From an uncultured Porphyromonadaceae bacterium (GTDB lineage Bacteria; Bacteroidota; Bacteroidia; Bacteroidales; Muribaculaceae), in contig CAMWQF010000002.1 in assembly GCA_947176285.1 (NCBI GenBank), positions 1 to 35,981 of the forward strand: 35,981 nucleotides of DNA, given 5' to 3'. A model generated the notes under the pieces. That model ran no database searches, was not told where the DNA came from, and was given only the letters and a program-made list of their open reading frames with translations. The stretch's first letter is position 1, and each line of letters starts with the position of its first letter. Positions 18,017-27,318 of the stretch are shown one piece after another. The position numbers were made by a program, and so were the translations under genes.

Positions 18017-21000
18017 ATGAAAAAAACTTTTTCGCTGATTTGCTTTTTCCTGGCATTCATGCTCAATGCCTCTTCTTTAGAAGCATCGCGCAAACATACC
18101 CGCAGTTCTGAAGAATCACCCATAATCACAATCAAGACAGATGTATATAATATAGTAGGGCCTACAAACAGTTTCGGAATCGTACTGGGATCTACCGAGA
18201 CGGACTATTTCGACATAGACACAGGATTCGGTCTTCAGGAAATGGAAGTTGAGCCTTGGACAGTAGAAAACGGAGCCATATCAGGAACTTACAAGACTCT
18301 TCAAGTAAGTGAGCAAGGACTTATTAAAATTTACGGAGACCCGGAGAAAATCGACATGATCCAGCTGCAAGGCGGCTATGTCACTGAGATTGACATGGCG
18401 CAATGCAAAAATCTGGAAGTGATCGACCTGAGCCATAACACACTGAAATCTCTTGATCTTACACCTTTCACAAATCTTTATGCGATTTATCTCTCAGACA
18501 ATCCCTTCACTAAAGAGACCCCGCTGAAGATAGGAGTGCCAAAGAATAATCTGGCTATATTGGAAATCGATATAGTAGACCATCTTGACCAAAGTTTCAA
18601 CCTGAGCGATTACCCCGCCATGCAGGCTTTCGACGCTTATCACAATCTTGACCTTTGGAGTATTGATTCTTCCGGGTGCCCCGAACTGCTGACCATGAGT
18701 CTTGAACTTACCAACGTCAGCACTCTCGACGTATCGAAGAATCCTAATCTGATAAGCCTCAACATCTCTGAGACTCGAATCACTGATATTGATTTATCCA
18801 ACAACCCCAATATCACAACTCTGATGGCTGAGCATGCATCAGGCTCCGTCAACAACTCCTACTATCTCAACGGCATAGATCTTACAAAACTGCCAAATCT
18901 CGCCATTCTTTATCTTGGGGGGAACCACCTCAATAATTTGGATATCAGTAAAAATCCAAAACTCACCAATATCAGCCTGAAAAGAAATAACCTGACATCG
19001 ATTGACTTTTCATGCAATCCTTCTTTGTATAGCATAAATATCAATAATAATGACATGGATTTTGCGACTTTACCTGAGCCACAAGAAACTTGGGGAGAGT
19101 ATTTCTATCAGCAAAACGACATTCAAGTATCTAAGGAAATGGACGTTAACTCCACTCTTGATCTTTCTTCAAGAGTGCTACGTCCGAATACTGAGACTTA
19201 TGCATTGGTATTGAAAAAAGAAATCGATGGCAATGACACAATCATTGATCCTTCTCTATATTCTTATGCCGATGGGGTCATCAAATTTAATGAGGCAATT
19301 CCCGATTCTGTATATGTGAAATATGCCAATTCCATTTTCCCTGATTATCAACTTTCCACTACTCCGTTTATGGTTAAGAATCCTCAGGATATGGGAAATC
19401 CCTCTGTTGCTATCATTATCACACCAGCCTCCAATGCGTCATCATCAATTTCCGCATTTGTCGGAATGGAAGGAGCTACATCTGATAATCCTGTCAAGTT
19501 CTTAGTCGACTTTGGTGATGGAGTCTTGAAGGAGTTTACAGCAATATCCAATGGATTGCCTCAGGAGCCTAATCTTACGGGCTCAATTATCTCCGGAGCA
19601 TCAGTCACTATCTATGCGCCGGAAGAAGAAGCACTCACTGCTTTTGCAATAGACGGATTCCCTATTGAAACCATCGACCTTACGAAAGCACACTCATTAG
19701 GATGGTTGAACATCAATAATGCCGGACTTCACGATATAGATTTGAGATATAACCGATGCCTTCAGTCTTTAAATCTTGACAACAATGAGTTGACTGAACT
19801 TGACCTTGAAGCTATTTTCCCTAACTGGGAGAAACACGTTCTGACTGATATTTCTGCTGCTAATAATAAGGTGGCTAACGCAAACATCACAACACCAACA
19901 CAGATAAAGCGATTAAACCTGAAAGCCAACAATATTTCAGAATTCAGTTTGACTAACTTCGACGGTCTGAAAACGCTTGACCTCTCCGACAACAATCTCT
20001 CTGGCGAAATAAGCCTCACCTACCTTATCGACGCTGACTCAATTATGCTATCCGGCAACAGACTGAGCCGTATAGTTCATGACGTATTCTCAGATCTTAA
20101 GTTTCTTGACATCTCTGACAACGTATTCGATATTGAGACTTTGCCATATGAGCCAGGAGCAAAGGAATATATCTATGCTCCTCAAAAGCCGATTGAACTG
20201 CTCAAGAATGCGCCTGCCATCAATCTGACAAGCCAAAACCGCGTGCTTCTGAATGGAATGGGAACTACATTCACTTGGAAAAAAGCAGATGGAGTTCCAC
20301 TCGTAGATGGCGTAGATATGATTTGCAACGAGGGAGCAACGCGTTTCCTAAACATTGATCTTGGCAAGGTGTATTGCGAACTGACTAATCCTGCATTCCC
20401 CGAATTTAAAGGCAATGATGTGCTGCGCACTACTGAAGTGAACGTGGTAGGAGCGCCTACGATTGAAGTCGCCTCTTTCACAACCCTTGAAGACTCAGAG
20501 GCAGGAGAACTCATTATTGCTTCAGATGTCAACACCTCAATCTACGTCGATTGGCGTGGAGATGGATCCGAATTCATTCCATATGTAGCCAACAAAGATG
20601 ACCACTTCAATGCTTATGAGGGAATTCGCACGTATAAGAATGCAAAGGTAAAGATTTACACCTACGACTCTCCCACTGATCTGACTGTATTCTCCATGTA
20701 TGGAATGAAGTTGGGGAATTTTGATGGCACCCCAATGACGGGACTGAAAATGATCGGTGTAAGCAACGCAAATCTCAACAAAGAAGACATCAAGCTTCCG
20801 GATGCTCCTCTTGAAAGCATAAACCTCATCGACAATAATCTTTCTGATTTTGTTTGGGTAGAAAAGTATCCAAATCTTACAAGTCTCGATCTTTCTGAGA
20901 ATAAGTTTGAGAAATTTGACGCCTCAAAACTTCCTTATCTTAAGACTTTATATCTTGGAGGCAACCTTTTGACTGAAGTAAAATTCGGCAATACTCAAAT

Positions 21001-21679
21001 GTGGGAATTAGACCTTAGTTCCAACAATCTTGAGACAATTGACTTTACCGGCCTTAAGAATATAGAACAATTATGGCTATCCGGGAACAAACTTTCTGAA
21101 ATAAATGTACTCCCTTTTAGAGCCACGTTACACAACCTGGACATAGCCAACAACCGCTTCACATTCGCCACTATGCCCGTACAGTCGGATTACCCAAGGC
21201 TAACTGTCTATTACTATGGCAACCAAGAAAATATAGAAGCAATCATTTCAGATGATAATATGACATACGACCTTTCATCGCAAGCTGTAGTGAAAGATTT
21301 CTACGAGACTTCTTATATTTGGTTTTTGGGAGAACCTGTCTTGGATTCCGAAACCGGAACTCTCAGCGGCGAGACGCTCATTGTAGACGATGAGTATACT
21401 ATATCCAATGGAGTCACTACATTCAACACCACTTTCCCCGATGATGTTGTGTGTGTGATGCTCAACAACCTGTTCCCTCAGGCATATCTCCGCACTCCTG
21501 CTTATCGTGTAGGTTATGGCAATAGTGTCGACAACATCACCGACACTGAAGATGCTCCGATAGACGTCTACACACTCTCAGGAGTAATCATCCGCCGCAA
21601 TGTAAAACTTAGCGAAGTCCTTTCTGAACTTCCCTCCGGCATATACATTGCAGGTGGCAAAAAGATCTTCGTGAAATAA
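18017..21679 (+). CDS. Secreted leucine-rich-repeat protein with C-terminal sorting-like domain
   Basis: 1220 aa; signal peptide; many LRRs (NLEVIDLSHNTLKSLDL, NLTSLDLSENKFEKFDASKLPYLKTLYLGGNLL); C-term VYTLSGVIIRRN...LPSGIYIAGGKKIFVK. Confidence 0.87.
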   Translation: MKKTFSLICFFLAFMLNASSLEASRKHTRSSEESPIITIKTDVYNIVGPTNSFGIVLGSTETDYFDIDTGFGLQEMEVEPWTVENGAISGTYKTLQVSEQGLIKIYGDPEKIDMIQLQGGYVTEIDMAQCKNLEVIDLSHNTLKSLDLTPFTNLYAIYLSDNPFTKETPLKIGVPKNNLAILEIDIVDHLDQSFNLSDYPAMQAFDAYHNLDLWSIDSSGCPELLTMSLELTNVSTLDVSKNPNLISLNISETRITDIDLSNNPNITTLMAEHASGSVNNSYYLNGIDLTKLPNLAILYLGGNHLNNLDISKNPKLTNISLKRNNLTSIDFSCNPSLYSININNNDMDFATLPEPQETWGEYFYQQNDIQVSKEMDVNSTLDLSSRVLRPNTETYALVLKKEIDGNDTIIDPSLYSYADGVIKFNEAIPDSVYVKYANSIFPDYQLSTTPFMVKNPQDMGNPSVAIIITPASNASSSISAFVGMEGATSDNPVKFLVDFGDGVLKEFTAISNGLPQEPNLTGSIISGASVTIYAPEEEALTAFAIDGFPIETIDLTKAHSLGWLNINNAGLHDIDLRYNRCLQSLNLDNNELTELDLEAIFPNWEKHVLTDISAANNKVANANITTPTQIKRLNLKANNISEFSLTNFDGLKTLDLSDNNLSGEISLTYLIDADSIMLSGNRLSRIVHDVFSDLKFLDISDNVFDIETLPYEPGAKEYIYAPQKPIELLKNAPAINLTSQNRVLLNGMGTTFTWKKADGVPLVDGVDMICNEGATRFLNIDLGKVYCELTNPAFPEFKGNDVLRTTEVNVVGAPTIEVASFTTLEDSEAGELIIASDVNTSIYVDWRGDGSEFIPYVANKDDHFNAYEGIRTYKNAKVKIYTYDSPTDLTVFSMYGMKLGNFDGTPMTGLKMIGVSNANLNKEDIKLPDAPLESINLIDNNLSDFVWVEKYPNLTSLDLSENKFEKFDASKLPYLKTLYLGGNLLTEVKFGNTQMWELDLSSNNLETIDFTGLKNIEQLWLSGNKLSEINVLPFRATLHNLDIANNRFTFATMPVQSDYPRLTVYYYGNQENIEAIISDDNMTYDLSSQAVVKDFYETSYIWFLGEPVLDSETGTLSGETLIVDDEYTISNGVTTFNTTFPDDVVCVMLNNLFPQAYLRTPAYRVGYGNSVDNITDTEDAPIDVYTLSGVIIRRNVKLSEVLSELPSGIYIAGGKKIFVK

Positions 21680-21739
21680 GTGTTAAAGATTTCTACAATA
21701 TAAACTTTTCAACCATAAAACCATTAAATACAAATCAAC

Positions 21740-23605
21740 ATGATGAAAAGAATCTGTTTCTGGATCGTATCTGTCATAGTTGCTTTTGGAATCCTACCCG
21801 CATATGCCCAGGAAGAAAGCAACATACAGTTTACAATCAACGTTTCTAACCCAGAGGCTGTAAAATGCCAGATGAATGGCGAGACCTACGAATTGGTGAA
21901 AGGAGCCAACCACTTCGACGTGCCTCAATACACAAACTTTATTTTTGAAGGAGTATCTCCTTGGAAACTTACAGGAGTCACCGACAAGACAGGCACTGCT
22001 CCCTCCGGACTCTATGGAGACACCTGGTATCTGACTGTTTATGAGTCAATTCAAGATGAAGTATTCACTCTTTCTCTTGTCAATATCGATGAATTCCGCA
22101 CATCCCAATTCACTATCAATGTCGATGAGCCTTCACTGGTGAGTGCAATACTTGGAGGATACTACACTCATCTGGATCTTAAGGCAGGAGAAAACATCAT
22201 CAAATTTGATCCGGCTAAAGAATTCTATTTGACTATCAGCCCCTCAAACTACTCTGTGCCTCTCTACTCTGTGAAACTGAACGGCACAGAGGTTGCACCT
22301 GTCGATAACTCTTACTACGTTGACATTACAGAAGACTGCGTGATTGATATTGTAGCTATTCTTCCGGATGAAGATCATGTAGTGAATTTCTCATACTCCG
22401 AAGGTGCCGAAGGGTCGATTAGCATCAGCGTAAACTATCAGCCTATAGAAGATTTCGACGGAAAGTCTGTCGTAGTTAAACTCGGTGACACACTTACCAT
22501 CAATGGCAACGCTAACCTATATAACTTCACTGAAGTGACAGTCAACGGCCAGCCGGTTGACTTCTATAGCAGTTATTCTTTCCCTGTGATGAAAGACTCC
22601 GAAGTATTCATTGATGCACATCCTTATGGAACAATCAAGGTCACCTTGGTGGTACCCAATCCTGAATTCATTACAATATATAATGGGTATTCCCAAGAAT
22701 ATCCTATATCCATACAGCAAGGTGAAAACATCATTGAACTTTCCGAGAACAACTCGGTAATCAGCTGGAGTATAGACCCGACTGCTATCCTCAATTCTGT
22801 GATCCTAAATGGTGAAACTCTTCCAAGCTATAACGACAGTCAAGAGTTGAAAGATGGAGATGTTCTCGAATTTAATATTACTGAAAAGGTATTTGACAAG
22901 AAAGCTATCGTTTGGATCGACAACGTAAATGGAAAAGCTTGCTCCACTTTTCTTGAACTTGGATCTACCACAGATCATTCATATCGCTTCACATTAGAAA
23001 ACGGTTACAACGTAATGCCTTTCTACGAGCAAATGAATCCATTCAATCTCTCTTGGTATGCTTGGAACGAGGAAGACCCTACTATCAGCCTTTCAGGCAA
23101 AGTATATCTAAACGGAGAACTTCTTGAGCCAATGTATGAAGGCAGCACATCTTATGGTTTCGACCTTGCCGAAAACGATGTTCTCAAAATGTTTATGGAC
23201 ACAGACCCGGTAGAATGCAATGTGGCATTCGATATGGCTGCCGGAATTGAGGCTGATGTAGTCAAAGACATCGTCACTGTCGTAGAAAATCCGGCTGAGG
23301 GTTTCAATTGTTTTGCCGGAACTGAAGTGAGCGTGACAGGCAAGAATCTGGCAGTATCTGTCAATCAAACAGAACTTGAAGCAAAGAATAACGAAGATGG
23401 CACATCTACCTTTACATTCATCGTTTCAGAAACCCACAATGAAGTTTCAATTGCAGGAATAGGGAGTGGTGTCGAAACTGTCAACGCTCAATCAGATGCT
23501 TATATCTTCAACTTGCAAGGTGTTAAGGTTGGCAAAAAGTCAGAACTTAAAGATATGATCCCCGGAATCTATATCATCAACGGAAAGAAAACTGTAGTAC
23601 GCTGA
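21740..23605 (+). CDS. Secreted protein of tandem beta-rich modules with C-terminal sorting-like motif; function unknown
   Basis: 621 aa; signal peptide to AYAQEES; recurring segments (QFTINVSNPE.., QFTINVDEPS.., KVTLVVPNPE.., VKLNGTEV, VILNGETL, VYLNGELL); C-term IFNLQGVKV...MIPGIYIINGKKTVVR. Confidence 0.7.
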   Translation: MMKRICFWIVSVIVAFGILPAYAQEESNIQFTINVSNPEAVKCQMNGETYELVKGANHFDVPQYTNFIFEGVSPWKLTGVTDKTGTAPSGLYGDTWYLTVYESIQDEVFTLSLVNIDEFRTSQFTINVDEPSLVSAILGGYYTHLDLKAGENIIKFDPAKEFYLTISPSNYSVPLYSVKLNGTEVAPVDNSYYVDITEDCVIDIVAILPDEDHVVNFSYSEGAEGSISISVNYQPIEDFDGKSVVVKLGDTLTINGNANLYNFTEVTVNGQPVDFYSSYSFPVMKDSEVFIDAHPYGTIKVTLVVPNPEFITIYNGYSQEYPISIQQGENIIELSENNSVISWSIDPTAILNSVILNGETLPSYNDSQELKDGDVLEFNITEKVFDKKAIVWIDNVNGKACSTFLELGSTTDHSYRFTLENGYNVMPFYEQMNPFNLSWYAWNEEDPTISLSGKVYLNGELLEPMYEGSTSYGFDLAENDVLKMFMDTDPVECNVAFDMAAGIEADVVKDIVTVVENPAEGFNCFAGTEVSVTGKNLAVSVNQTELEAKNNEDGTSTFTFIVSETHNEVSIAGIGSGVETVNAQSDAYIFNLQGVKVGKKSELKDMIPGIYIINGKKTVVR

Positions 23606-23662
23606 CATATATTATTTTAATCCAGTCTTGGTATTAATACCGGAACTTAGGCATAAAAGAAA

Positions 23663-23692
23663 ACAGAGTCCTTTATGAGGGCTCTGTTTTTT
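23663..23692. terminator. Bidirectional intrinsic terminator between convergent genes
   Basis: ACAGAGTCC-TTTATGA-GGGCTCTGT (9-bp stem with one G-T wobble), flanked by A-rich and T-rich tracts. Confidence 0.8.
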
Positions 23693-23711
23693 ATGGCTAC
23701 TATCTCTGTTA

Positions 23712-25784
23712 TTATTTGACTACGAATTTCTTTCCGTTGCAAATGTAAATGCCGGCGGCAGGATGCTCAACTCGGCGCCCTGTCAGGTCATAGATAATAT
23801 TATCACCGGCTACACTGGGGTTAACACCCAATTCTTCTACCGCACATGAATTTTCTGAGGCTGCTGCCCATATTTCTTCATCAGACTTATAGTCTGAACC
23901 AAGATAATATCCTGTATGAGTAGGCTGATTATAACCTATGTTCTGGTTCAAGGCACTCATTTCATATACGTGATCAGTCATAAGCCAAGGAATGCGGTGA
24001 TCTGTAGGAATCCAAGATGTGAAGATCTTCAAGTCTTTTGTCTTGGTGCCATCAGGATATATAAGTTCTTCTCGCCAGTCACCAAGTATATCTCCATAAA
24101 AAGAAGGATTCTCCTTCGATCCGTTAATGTCAGACACATCATAGCGATAGACTGTAAATACACGCCCACCGCGACGGCTGTCGATTTTTGTCCCGGTAAA
24201 CATTTGGCGGTTTAATGAGCCATCAAACCAAATGGCAAAATTGCATGATCCAGGATAGTCGGCAGCCGATCCTTGAAGCTGATTGCCGTTGATGCCATGC
24301 ACTGAACTTTTGTACCACCACATCTCGCATCCGGGAGATGAAGGGTCGATATCTGCTATCATAGCACGTCCCATATCGCCATCTGAAGCACTTTTATGGT
24401 CCCATATCACAGAGCCATCGGATGCATCTCTCAGAGCCACCTCAGTCTTGCCTGTCTCAAAACAAGAGAAAATCTGCAGTCCCTCTCGAGAAGGATCGAA
24501 TTTCCCTAAATGAAGAGCATCTCCATGACCCAAACGAGAGGTATACAAGCCAACTCCGTCATGATCCACAGTCATGGCGCCGTATACCACTTCATCGAAA
24601 CCGTCACCATCCACGTCTCCAACGCTTAAAGAATGGTTTCCCTGAGCAGCATACTTGCTATATGCGTTGCCATCCTTTCCGGTAAGTTTCGCATCAGTGT
24701 CAAAGTTCCAACGACGCGTCAATTCCCCATTGCGATAATCCCATACTTCAATCACAGACTTGGCATATACTCCTCGCCCTAAAATCACAGATGGAAGGTT
24801 TCCGTCAAAGCATCCCACCCCGACTCTAAGGCTATGGGCACGTTTGAAATAATTATCGCCCCAGTCCTGGCTTTTCCCTCGCTTAATAAAATCAGCACGA
24901 GCCAGTTCCTTACCTGTGATGCCATCAACAATCGAGAAAAATTCCGGTCCGCTGCCTATATAATTCGCGCCATCGGTGCGATAATCTGTCTTTCCGTCCC
25001 CGTCAGTGTCCGGGATTTCCATTCCATCGCCAAAGATAGTCCCTTCTCCGGTCTTGATAGCCATTTCTGCCTTTCCATCTCCGTCAAAGTCCGCCACTGC
25101 GAAAGAACTGCTGTTGCCAAGGATAATGTTAGGGCCTGAACAAACACGCCACATCATTGTGCCATCAAGTTTATATGCCTCATAAAGCACTGTGTGCCTT
25201 ACAAAAAGAGGTGAGGCGCCTGAACCCGTTCCGTCGCTGTCGCCATATGCGAGCAGGCGCTTCACTATTATTTCCATTTGTCCATCTCCATCCAAATCCC
25301 CAACACTAACATCATTGGCTTGATAAGACACCCCTTCAGTTTCACATACATCAGAAGTTCCAGTCAAAGGGATTGATATATACGGCCGTTTACCTACTCT
25401 TTGGCTCGAGCGCAATGTATACGTTCCTATAGTCTCGTCACTTCCGGAATATGTTAGCCGATAAGTCACGTCACCTACACCGCCTCGATCGCTGAATGAA
25501 ATACTTTTATCCTGATAATTAGTAGCAAAGATTGGGTCAGCATTTAGCTTAACCTCTGATTTTCCGGAATAGCTCCGATAAAGGTCGAATGATGTTGATG
25601 CGTCATCACCCGGAAGCATACGCCAACTTACGAGCATTTTGTCGAGTGTTTCATTGTAATAGGTGGCATTCGACGTTCCACATACAGACCCCCAGAGAGC
25701 TCTGTCATTCATATTTTGAGCATTCCCTACTAAAGTAAATGCAATCAAAAATGAGTTGACGACATGATGAAGTTTTATTTTCAT
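23712..25784 (-). CDS. Rhamnogalacturonan lyase-like protein (PL11 family), secreted, with C-terminal sorting-like motif
   Basis: 690 aa; MNDRALWGSVCGTSNATYYNETLDKMLVSWRMLPGD, YQANDVSVGDLDGDGQMEIIVKR, FDGDGKAEMAIKTGEGT, DILGDWREELIYPDG; C-term IYDLTGRRVEHPAAGIYICNGKKFVVK. Confidence 0.88.
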   Translation of the reverse strand: MKIKLHHVVNSFLIAFTLVGNAQNMNDRALWGSVCGTSNATYYNETLDKMLVSWRMLPGDDASTSFDLYRSYSGKSEVKLNADPIFATNYQDKSISFSDRGGVGDVTYRLTYSGSDETIGTYTLRSSQRVGKRPYISIPLTGTSDVCETEGVSYQANDVSVGDLDGDGQMEIIVKRLLAYGDSDGTGSGASPLFVRHTVLYEAYKLDGTMMWRVCSGPNIILGNSSSFAVADFDGDGKAEMAIKTGEGTIFGDGMEIPDTDGDGKTDYRTDGANYIGSGPEFFSIVDGITGKELARADFIKRGKSQDWGDNYFKRAHSLRVGVGCFDGNLPSVILGRGVYAKSVIEVWDYRNGELTRRWNFDTDAKLTGKDGNAYSKYAAQGNHSLSVGDVDGDGFDEVVYGAMTVDHDGVGLYTSRLGHGDALHLGKFDPSREGLQIFSCFETGKTEVALRDASDGSVIWDHKSASDGDMGRAMIADIDPSSPGCEMWWYKSSVHGINGNQLQGSAADYPGSCNFAIWFDGSLNRQMFTGTKIDSRRGGRVFTVYRYDVSDINGSKENPSFYGDILGDWREELIYPDGTKTKDLKIFTSWIPTDHRIPWLMTDHVYEMSALNQNIGYNQPTHTGYYLGSDYKSDEEIWAAASENSCAVEELGVNPSVAGDNIIYDLTGRRVEHPAAGIYICNGKKFVVK

Positions 25785-25807
25785 ATTGTGATAGGTTAGT
25801 TTTTCTG

Positions 25808-25839
25808 CAAATTTAGCAACAAAATCTCATTTCAGCAAA
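25808..25839 (-). promoter_or_regulatory. Bacteroidetes-type promoter for the PL11-like gene
   Basis: Minus strand: TTTG (25839-25836), 20-nt spacer, TAAATTTG (25815-25808), about 24 nt before the ATG. Confidence 0.7.
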
Positions 25840-26040
25840 CATATCCTCAAAAATACAGCAAAAAACTCTTAAGAAAGAAAATTTAACTGTACTATCCCTA
25901 AATTTTTGAATTTCATAATATAAAAAAGTAACTAACCGGACGTAAACTTAGAATTTGCATAATCTTTCGCCTCAAGAGTTGATTATATGATTTTGATGTA
26001 GGATTTTCCCCTATTATTTCTATATATCGTTTTTTTTTCT

Positions 26041-26101
26041 TAATTTTGCATTTCAATTACAATACAATAGGACACCGGTAGACCTTTTGTCATCACAAAG
26101 G
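26041..26101 (+). promoter_or_regulatory. Candidate -7 box and structured leader of the polysaccharide locus
   Basis: TAATTTTG at 26041-26048; CGGTAG at 26076-26081; hairpin CCTTTTGT-CATC-ACAAAGG at 26083-26101; the first gene starts at 26236. The -33 element is weak. Confidence 0.4.
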
Positions 26102-26235
26102 GAAGAATAAATATGTGCATAATTTATCCTAAAATTCACATATACTTCCACTCAAATCACTTGAATATTAATATATTACCATAGAAAAACTCCATTCCAT
26201 TGTCGAAAGTCTAATACAAAATCGACCCTCTGTAA

Positions 26236-27276
26236 ATGAAAATTGGAATAGTCACTATATTCAACGTGCCCAACTATGGAGCGATGCTTCAATGCTGGTC
26301 ACTGTGCAATGCAATCAAAAATCTTGGACACGAACCGATATTAATTTATATTCCTGTCACTCCCGGAGAAAAGACATTCTCCCACAAAGTCAGGGATATA
26401 CTGCAATACAAATTCAAACAGGATTTTGTCAAGCATAATCTTCCTTATACTGCAGATTTAACTACTGAAGTAGACGCATATTTAGTAGGAAGCGACCAAG
26501 TATGGAATCCGAACATTGTAGGAAGTCAATTGGATCAATTTTTAGTAAACTTTGCGCTCAAGGACAAACCCATCGCTTCATTTGCATCGTCGTTTGGATT
26601 AGAAAAATGGCCTTTGCCGGACAAGATTGAATCCACAAGAAACTATCTTTCAAGATTCAAGATTATATCAGTAAGAGAAAAAAGTGGAGTTGACTTGTTG
26701 AAAAACACTTTTGATCTTAATGCGGAAGAAGTGTTAGACCCTTGTTTTCTGACCGACGATTATTCGTCTCTCTTTTCTCCGGATGAAAACCCTTCTGATG
26801 TAGTATTTTTCCGTCTCAGGCCATGGAAAGATATGCTATATAAGGAAGTGGAAGAAGAGGCTAATAAAAGAGGGTTAAGCTTCTTTAATGTGTCTGCACA
26901 TAGTTTTATTCCACATTTGAATAGAACCATCCGAGGATACAATGAAAAGTATTATTCTGTCTCGACATGGCTAAAAAAGATTTCTTCAGCCAAATATGTA
27001 ATTACAGACTCTTTTCATGGATTGGTATTCTCTTTGATTTTCAAACGTCAATTTGCCGTAATCAATTCAAAACCGGAAGCAATCACCCGAATGGAATCAT
27101 TACTATCCAAATTTGGATTGCAACGCCGGATTGTGAAGAATTCAGAGGATGCTTTTAATCTGATCTCCAATGAACACATTGATTATGATTCTATCGGTCC
27201 GAAATTGGATATGCTTAAAGATAAAAGTCGGGGGAAATTAAAGGATATTATCGGATTATTCTGTAAATCCAAATGA
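26236..27276 (+). CDS. Polysaccharide pyruvyl transferase family protein
   Basis: 346 aa; MKIGIVTIFNVPNYGAMLQCWSLCNAIKNLGHEPILI, DAYLVGSDQVWNPNI, FASSFGLEKW, YVITDSFHGLVFSLIFKRQFAVI. Confidence 0.92.
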   Translation: MKIGIVTIFNVPNYGAMLQCWSLCNAIKNLGHEPILIYIPVTPGEKTFSHKVRDILQYKFKQDFVKHNLPYTADLTTEVDAYLVGSDQVWNPNIVGSQLDQFLVNFALKDKPIASFASSFGLEKWPLPDKIESTRNYLSRFKIISVREKSGVDLLKNTFDLNAEEVLDPCFLTDDYSSLFSPDENPSDVVFFRLRPWKDMLYKEVEEEANKRGLSFFNVSAHSFIPHLNRTIRGYNEKYYSVSTWLKKISSAKYVITDSFHGLVFSLIFKRQFAVINSKPEAITRMESLLSKFGLQRRIVKNSEDAFNLISNEHIDYDSIGPKLDMLKDKSRGKLKDIIGLFCKSK

Positions 27277-27318
27277 TCGGGTTAAGGGCAAGTGTGCAAT
27301 ACACAAAAATCAGCATTT

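Noticed and set aside
23579-23738. 12-nt inverted repeat AACGGAAAGAAA / TTTCTTTCCGTT flanking the terminator
   Set aside because: Explained by the two convergent genes both encoding the NGKK C-terminal motif, not by a mobile element or extended hairpin.
15671-25784. Possible transposon or genomic island carrying the secreted-protein cluster
   Set aside because: No transposase, integrase, terminal repeats or tRNA seen in the window.
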